A stretch of DNA of 64,000 bases from Paenibacillus athensensis (lineage in GTDB: Bacteria > Bacillota > Bacilli > Paenibacillales > NBRC-103111). A program made the translations under genes and the position numbers. The notes below the pieces were generated by a model, which did not search any database, had not been told where the DNA came from, and saw nothing but the letters and a program-made list of their open reading frames with translations. The DNA lies in contig NZ_MYFO02000004.1 in NCBI RefSeq assembly GCF_004514475.2, forward strand, positions 124,001 through 188,000, given 5' to 3'. Within the stretch, counting starts at the first letter, position 1; each line of letters starts with the position of its first letter. Below, piece after piece: positions 59,638-64,000 of the stretch.

Positions 59638-61516
59638 ATACCATAATTTTGCAAATGTCGTTCGTGAATTCAACCGGGTCCTGAATCGGCAAGCCGTCGA
59701 TCAGCAGCGCCTGATTGTACAGCAGCGCCGTGTACAGGTTCAGCTTCTCCTTATCCTTGGCGAACGCGTCCTTCAGCGAGCCGAACACCTCGTGGTTGAC
59801 GTTGATTTCCAGCACCTTGCTGGCTTTGACGTTGCCGCTGTTTGGCATGGCGTTCAAAATTTTCTCCATCTCGATGCTGACCTCACCTTCGGCCGACAAG
59901 CAGACCGGATGCGATTTCAGCCGCTTGGACGCTTTGACCGCCGTGACCTTGCCCGCGAGCAGCTCGGCCATATGAGCGAACAGCTCTTTGTTTTCTTCCT
60001 TGTCCGCTTCGGCATTGGCGTCGGCGTTGTCGGCTTCAATGCCCAAATCGCCGCTGGAGACCGATTTGAATTCCTTGTCCTTGTATTTCATCAGCACTTG
60101 AATCGCAAATTCGTCGATATCGTCGGTGAAGTACAAGATTTCATACCCTTTATCCGCAACCAGCTCGGTTTGCGGCAGCTTGTCGATCCGTTCGATCGAT
60201 TCGCCCGAGGCGTAATAAATGTACTTCTGCTCTTCCGGCATGCGCGACACGTATTCGTCGAGCGACACGAGCTTTTTCTCGTGCGAGGAGTGGAACAGCA
60301 GCAGGTCCTGTAGCACATCCTTGTGCGTGCCGAAATCGCTGTACACGCCGAATTTCAGCTGACGGCCGAACGCTTTGAAGAACTGCTCGTATTTCTCGCG
60401 GTCGTCTTTGAGCAGGCTTTGCAGCGCGCCTTTGATTTTGCTGGAAATGTTTTTGGCAATCAGCTTCAGCTGGCGGTCATGCTGCAGCATTTCGCGGGAA
60501 ATGTTGAGCGACAGGTTCTCCGAATCGACCATCCCTTTGACAAAGCTGAAATAGTCCGGCAGCAGGTCGCTGCATTTGTTCATGATCAGCACGCCGTTGG
60601 CGTACAGCTCCAGCCCTTTTTCGAACTCCTTCGTGTAGTAATCGAACGGCATGTTCTCGGGGATGAACAGGATCGCCTGATAAACCACCGCGCCGTCTGC
60701 GCTGACATGAATGTGCTTGAGCGGCTTGTCGAAGCCGTAATGCTTTTCCTGATAAAAGTTTTCGTAGTCCTCGTCGGTCAGCTCGCTTTTGTTCTTGCGC
60801 CAGATCGGCACCATGCTGTTGACGCGTTGCTCTTCCATGACTTCCTCGAACTCGTTGTCGGCGCCTTCCTTCGGCCGCTGGCTGCTGACCTCCATCTTGA
60901 TCGGATAGCGGATGAAGTCGGAATATTTTTTGATGATCGCTTTGAGACGGTACGTTTCGAGAAATTCATCGTAGCTGTCGTCTTCGGTGTTTGCTTTGAT
61001 GGTCAAAATAATGTCCGTACCGACCGTCGCCTTCTCGCTGGGCTCGATCGTGTAGCCGTCTGCGCCTTCGGATTGCCACTTGTACGCCGTATCGCTGCCG
61101 AGCGCCCGGCTGATGACCGTGACCACGTCTGCGACCATGAAGGCCGAATAGAAGCCGACGCCGAATTGGCCGATAATGTTGTGGCCGTCCTTGGCTTCGT
61201 TTTCCTTCTTGAACGAGAGGGAGCCGGATTTGGCGATAATGCCGAGGTGGCTTTCGAGCTCGTCCTTCGTCATGCCGATGCCCGTGTCGCTGATCGTCAG
61301 CGTGCGCGCGTTCTTGTCGGCTGTCACTTTAATGAAGTAGTTATCTTTATCGAAAACGAGCGAGTCATCGGTCAAAGCCTTGTAATAAATTTTGTCGATG
61401 GCGTCGCTGGAGTTGGAAATCAGCTCTCGGAGGAAAATTTCCTTTTGCGTGTAAATGGAGTTGATCATCATTTCCAAAAGTCGCTTGGATTCGGCCTGGA
61501 ATTGCTTCTTTTCCAT
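59636..61516 (-). CDS. htpG: Molecular chaperone HtpG (Hsp90)
   Basis: The 626-residue bacterial Hsp90 has an N-terminal ATPase ([45 protein letters not shown]), a middle domain ([41 protein letters not shown]) and a C-terminal dimerisation domain. It helps fold client proteins in the cytoplasm. ATG 61516 follows AAAGGAG. The promoter carries a CIRCE element, pointing to HrcA control; in B. subtilis htpG is not an HrcA target. Confidence 0.97.
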   Translation of the reverse strand: MEKKQFQAESKRLLEMMINSIYTQKEIFLRELISNSSDAIDKIYYKALTDDSLVFDKDNYFIKVTADKNARTLTISDTGIGMTKDELESHLGIIAKSGSLSFKKENEAKDGHNIIGQFGVGFYSAFMVADVVTVISRALGSDTAYKWQSEGADGYTIEPSEKATVGTDIILTIKANTEDDSYDEFLETYRLKAIIKKYSDFIRYPIKMEVSSQRPKEGADNEFEEVMEEQRVNSMVPIWRKNKSELTDEDYENFYQEKHYGFDKPLKHIHVSADGAVVYQAILFIPENMPFDYYTKEFEKGLELYANGVLIMNKCSDLLPDYFSFVKGMVDSENLSLNISREMLQHDRQLKLIAKNISSKIKGALQSLLKDDREKYEQFFKAFGRQLKFGVYSDFGTHKDVLQDLLLFHSSHEKKLVSLDEYVSRMPEEQKYIYYASGESIERIDKLPQTELVADKGYEILYFTDDIDEFAIQVLMKYKDKEFKSVSSGDLGIEADNADANAEADKEENKELFAHMAELLAGKVTAVKASKRLKSHPVCLSAEGEVSIEMEKILNAMPNSGNVKASKVLEINVNHEVFGSLKDAFAKDKEKLNLYTALLYNQALLIDGLPIQDPVEFTNDICKIMV

Positions 61517-61558
61517 ATCAAAACATTCTCCTTTCAGATGGGGCTCGGTCCGCCCGTG

Positions 61559-61585
61559 TTAGCACTCGAAGTGAATGAGTGCTAT
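61559..61585. promoter_or_regulatory. CIRCE element upstream of htpG
   Basis: TTAGCACTC-N9-GAGTGCTAT matches the HrcA operator TTAGCACTC-N9-GAGTGCTAA with one mismatch. It lies just downstream of the htpG -10 box, the usual place for repression. Confidence 0.92.
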
Positions 61586-61595
61586 CCCTTTATTT

Positions 61596-61624
61596 TTTAT
61601 AACATTCCTGAAATTTGATGTCAA
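61596..61624 (-). promoter_or_regulatory. Sigma-A promoter of htpG
   Basis: On the minus strand a perfect TTGACA (61619-61624) and TATAAA (61596-61601) are separated by 17 bp. Confidence 0.88.
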
Positions 61625-61832
61625 TATCCGGCAGGGCGGAAGCCGGACACTTTGGGCAAGCCGAAGCCGCTTGCAGCAGGAGGGGGAAGTGTTTTTAATG
61701 GAAAAAAACGGGGGAGATCGTCTTTTGTAAGCTGGATTACAGAAGCGGGCATCGGGATGTGATACATTGAAAGAGCTGAAAGGGAGTCGACGATTAGCCC
61801 GGACCGCATATTCATGGAACCCGAAAGGATGA

Positions 61833-62483
61833 ATGATGATGACGCTTACGCAAATGCTTCAGGAGGCCAAGGCGCAATTTGTGGCCCAAACGCCGGCCGA
61901 TATTCATATGGAAATGTTTCGGATGATTCGCGAGCAGCAGCAGGCAGGCATTGCCAGCGGCTTGGCTGAGGGGACGAAGGCGAAAGATTTCGTGCTGAAA
62001 AATGCGCTCGGTCAGGAGATTTCGCTGTATGAGGAGCTGTCGAAGGGGCCGGTTGTGCTGACGTTTTACCGTGGGGGCTGGTGCCCGTTTTGCAGCATGC
62101 AGCTGCGCGCCTACGAGAAGGCGCTGCCGGAAATTCAGGCGCTGGGGGCGCAGCTGCTGGCTATCAGTCCGCAAAGTCCCGACAATACGCTGTCGCAAGC
62201 GGAGAAGGAGCAGCTTTCCTTTCAGGTGCTCAGCGATACGAACGGGCTGGCGGCGGTGAAATATAACGTGCTGTATGACGTGCCGGATTATATCCGCAGC
62301 ATCATGGAGCATAAGTTCGGTCTCAATTTGGCTGAATACAATGCGACGAACCGCTGGATTTTGCCGGTGCCGTCCACGTTTATGATCGATGAAAGCGCAG
62401 TGATCCGTTCGGCTTACGTGAACCCGGACTTCATGCAGCGAATGGACCCGGACGACATTGTGGCCGAGCTGAAAAAGCTGTAA
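61833..62483 (+). CDS. Peroxiredoxin-like (AhpC/TSA) protein
   Basis: The 216-residue thioredoxin-fold protein carries FYRGGWCPFCSMQLRAYEKAL, with C84 as the likely peroxidatic cysteine and C87 forming a CxxC. SPQSPDNTLSQAEKEQLSF and the later cis-Pro region PVPSTFMIDES also fit. It probably reduces peroxides with a thiol donor. Start ATG 61833 (61836 or 61839 possible) follows AAAGG. The glutaredoxin-like gene eight bases downstream is a likely partner. Confidence 0.9.
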   Translation: MMMTLTQMLQEAKAQFVAQTPADIHMEMFRMIREQQQAGIASGLAEGTKAKDFVLKNALGQEISLYEELSKGPVVLTFYRGGWCPFCSMQLRAYEKALPEIQALGAQLLAISPQSPDNTLSQAEKEQLSFQVLSDTNGLAAVKYNVLYDVPDYIRSIMEHKFGLNLAEYNATNRWILPVPSTFMIDESAVIRSAYVNPDFMQRMDPDDIVAELKKL

Positions 62484-62490
62484 GCGGACG

Positions 62491-62733
62491 ATGAAACAGG
62501 TGACCGTATACATTAGCGACGGCTGCGTGGCTTGCGAGGAAACCATCGCGTATTTGCAAAGCCGCGGCGTCGCGCCGGCGATCCGCAATATCGCTGCCGG
62601 CAGCGATGTCTGGAAGGAACTGCTGGCGCTGGGCGGGATTGCTACGCCGCTGCTGGTCATTGGCGGAACGGTGCTGCATACGTTGAACAAGCGCGTAGTC
62701 GATCAATTGCTGGAGGAGGATGCGGGTGAATAG
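62491..62733 (+). CDS. Glutaredoxin-like thiol protein
   Basis: This 80-residue protein has the redox motif C12-VA-C15 (YISDGCVACEETIAYLQSRGV) and the cis-Pro loop ATPLLVIGG, diagnostic of glutaredoxin/NrdH folds. It likely recycles the neighbouring peroxiredoxin. The gene sits eight bases after that gene, and its last bases overlap the start of the Crp-family gene. No clear ribosome site of its own is visible, so it may depend on coupling. Confidence 0.87.
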   Translation: MKQVTVYISDGCVACEETIAYLQSRGVAPAIRNIAAGSDVWKELLALGGIATPLLVIGGTVLHTLNKRVVDQLLEEDAGE

Positions 62734-63442
62734 GCTGGCGTATTTGTCGCAAATCAGCATCTTTGAGGCGATGCCGCTGGAGGAATTGCTGGAGATGGAC
62801 CGGCTGAAAGCGATCGATCATTTTCGTCACGTGCCAGCGCATACGGTCGTGCAGACGCCGGAGACGGAGCGCGAAGGTCTGTTTTTCGTTAAGGAAGGCA
62901 AGCTGCGGCTGTATAAGCTGCATCCTGACGGCCGGCAGTTTACGCTCGGCATTTTATCGAAGGGCAATCTGTTTGGCGAACTGGAGTCGTTTTCTCTGGG
63001 CACGCGGCGGGTGTATATCGAGACAATGGAGCCTTCGTTCCTGTGTTCGATGACGGACGCGCAGCTGGAGCGGGTGCTGCTCAGCCGTCCCCGCTTGGCG
63101 CTGAAGCTGCTCAAGGCGCTGAGCGACCAGCTCAAGGAACGCGACGATCGGCTGGAGCAGCTGGCGTTCAGCGATTTACGCGGCCGCGTTATCCATCTGC
63201 TGACGACGCTGGCGGCGAGGTTTGGCGCGGCTGGCGATGACGGCTACGTGGCGATCGATTTGCGGCTATCCCATCAGGAAATCGCCAACATGCTTGGCGC
63301 GACGCGGGAAGCGGTCAGCGTGGTTATGCGCGAGCTGGTCAAGGAAGGCCGGATTCGCACCGGCCGGATGAGCGTGGCGCTGGCGCTGGAGGCTGGGCCG
63401 GAGCTGGCGTTGCAGCCGCAATCGCAGGATGCGGATGGTTGA
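62726..63442 (+). CDS. Crp/Fnr-family transcriptional regulator
   Basis: The 238-residue regulator has a cyclic-nucleotide-binding-like beta-barrel (about 20-120: LFFVKEGKLRLYKLHPDGRQFTLGILSKGNLFGE) and a C-terminal winged HTH (LSHQEIANMLGATREAVSVVMRELVKEG). It lacks the N-terminal Cys cluster of Fnr, so it is not an obvious oxygen sensor. GTG 62726 suits the GGAGGAGG site (62712-62719); ATG 62720 is directly adjacent to it. Being last in the peroxiredoxin-glutaredoxin operon, it may regulate that operon. Confidence 0.9.
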   Translation: MNRLAYLSQISIFEAMPLEELLEMDRLKAIDHFRHVPAHTVVQTPETEREGLFFVKEGKLRLYKLHPDGRQFTLGILSKGNLFGELESFSLGTRRVYIETMEPSFLCSMTDAQLERVLLSRPRLALKLLKALSDQLKERDDRLEQLAFSDLRGRVIHLLTTLAARFGAAGDDGYVAIDLRLSHQEIANMLGATREAVSVVMRELVKEGRIRTGRMSVALALEAGPELALQPQSQDADG

Positions 63443-63450
63443 ACAAGGAG

Positions 63451-63476
63451 GCACCTCTTGACGGAGGTGCTTTTTT
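63451..63476 (+). terminator. Terminator after the Crp-family gene
   Basis: GCACCTC and GAGGTGC form a perfect stem around a short loop, followed by six T residues. Confidence 0.88.
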
Positions 63477-63654
63477 ATTTCCATCCAGCTGAATATGAAA
63501 GCCTTTCAGAAGCGTGATTGTTTTAAGGAGGATTCGGGAAGGGGGAGGTCGAAAAATGAGAGTATGGCGTATGATCATAGCAATTGCGCACAGCTCTGTT
63601 AGCGTCGCTATTGCCGTATCAAAATTTATTTGTATATGGAGGCACCGACAACTC

Positions 63655-64000
63655 ATGAGGAATTCACGATCTACTGGAAAATTACTGCGAATGCTGCTGG
63701 CTTCCTTGCTGATGCTGGCCATTGTATGGCCGGTGCACGTTGAAGTGGCTTCGGCGGCAACCAATCTTGCCAACCTGCTGGCCAATCGTCAGCTGCACCG
63801 GGCGGTCACAATGGCCGACGGCAAGGTAATGGTGACCGGGGGCAATGACGGTATCACAGATACCGCCACGACGATGATTTATAATCCGACCAGTAATACG
63901 TGGGCGTATGGAGCGTCTATGAGTACACCGCGATTCAGCCACGCTGCAGTTTTGCTGCATGACGGCCGGATTATGGTTATGGGCGGCAACAGCTTTAACG
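63655..64000 (+). CDS. Secreted Kelch-repeat protein, partial
   Basis: The frame runs off the right edge. From ATG 63655 (GGAGG about 13 bases upstream) it has a signal peptide (basic start, hydrophobic core, cleavage near VASA-A about residue 37). Kelch-type repeats follow: RAVTMADGKVMVTGG, then TTMIYNPTSNTWAY and RFSHAAVLLHDGRIMVMGG. Kelch propellers act in binding or galactose-oxidase-like enzymes. A longer in-frame start at ATG 63556 has a better ribosome site (GGGGGAGG) but would bury the signal peptide. Confidence 0.85.
   Translation, partial: MRNSRSTGKLLRMLLASLLMLAIVWPVHVEVASAATNLANLLANRQLHRAVTMADGKVMVTGGNDGITDTATTMIYNPTSNTWAYGASMSTPRFSHAAVLLHDGRIMVMGGNSFN

Noticed and set aside
59546-61618. 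Two long plus-strand open frames (255 and 431 codons) antisense to htpG
   Set aside because: They are shadow frames of htpG, rich in Phe/Val/Arg, with no domain and no start signals.
1-64000. tRNA, rRNA, CRISPR arrays, prophage or complete insertion sequences
   Set aside because: Looked for while reading both strands; nothing with the expected structure was seen.

Overview
The window is chromosomal DNA from a spore-forming member of the Bacillota, most likely a Paenibacillus or close relative. The evidence is the polA-mutM-ytaF-coaE-nrdR block typical of Bacillales, an alpha/beta small acid-soluble spore protein with a sigma-G type promoter, lipoprotein binding proteins, YesM/AraC two-component regulators, an SLH-anchored surface enzyme and GC-rich coding DNA. 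I see no rRNA, tRNA, CRISPR array, phage or complete insertion sequence.

Layout. 1-2 kb: a secreted SGNH/DUF4886-like protein cut by the left edge and a Gfo/Idh/MocA oxidoreductase. 2-5 kb: a cytochrome bd oxidase operon (cydA, cydB) with a 37-aa CydS-like protein after cydB, a 32-aa membrane peptide before cydA and a Rex-type operator. 5-7.6 kb: a three-gene ABC exporter. 7.7-16 kb: two small unknown proteins, an MFS transporter, a Mn-dependent pyrophosphatase, a GT39 glycosyltransferase with Gly-rich inserts, a Rieske protein, a membrane protein and an aldo/keto reductase. 16-23 kb: a chemoreceptor diverging from the phosphate uptake genes pstS and pstC-pstA-pstB-phoU. 23.1-25 kb: an AT-rich island with a nucleotidyltransferase-fold/XRE gene pair that looks like a toxin-antitoxin module, plus a nuclease-transposase remnant. 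25-30.6 kb: a predicted metal permease pair, an EAL-GGDEF protein and a HAD hydrolase. 30.9-37.6 kb: the polA housekeeping block. 37.7-56.3 kb: a mannan utilisation locus. 56.4-64 kb: two unknown membrane proteins, a pentapeptide-repeat protein, a methyltransferase, htpG behind a CIRCE element, a peroxiredoxin/glutaredoxin/Crp cassette and the start of a secreted Kelch protein.

How the genes work together. (1) Phosphate: four promoters (pstS, pstC, the chemoreceptor and the EAL-GGDEF gene) share one architecture, hexamers of the TTNACA type at an exact 11-bp period followed by 9 bp and a -10 box. This matches PhoP-activated promoters and suggests that phosphate starvation controls chemotaxis and cyclic-di-GMP as well as uptake. 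(2) Mannan: an SLH-anchored GH5-type mannanase acts at the surface, two paralogous binding proteins and two permeases import oligosaccharides, and a GH113 mannanase and a mannobiose/cellobiose 2-epimerase process them inside. A LacI regulator and a YesM/AraC two-component system lie in the locus, and similar cre/LacI-like sites occur at several of its promoters. (3) Respiration: cyd is probably NADH/redox controlled through Rex.

Most functional names rest on recognised family motifs. Regulatory claims rest on reading the promoter sequence by eye; no database search was run.
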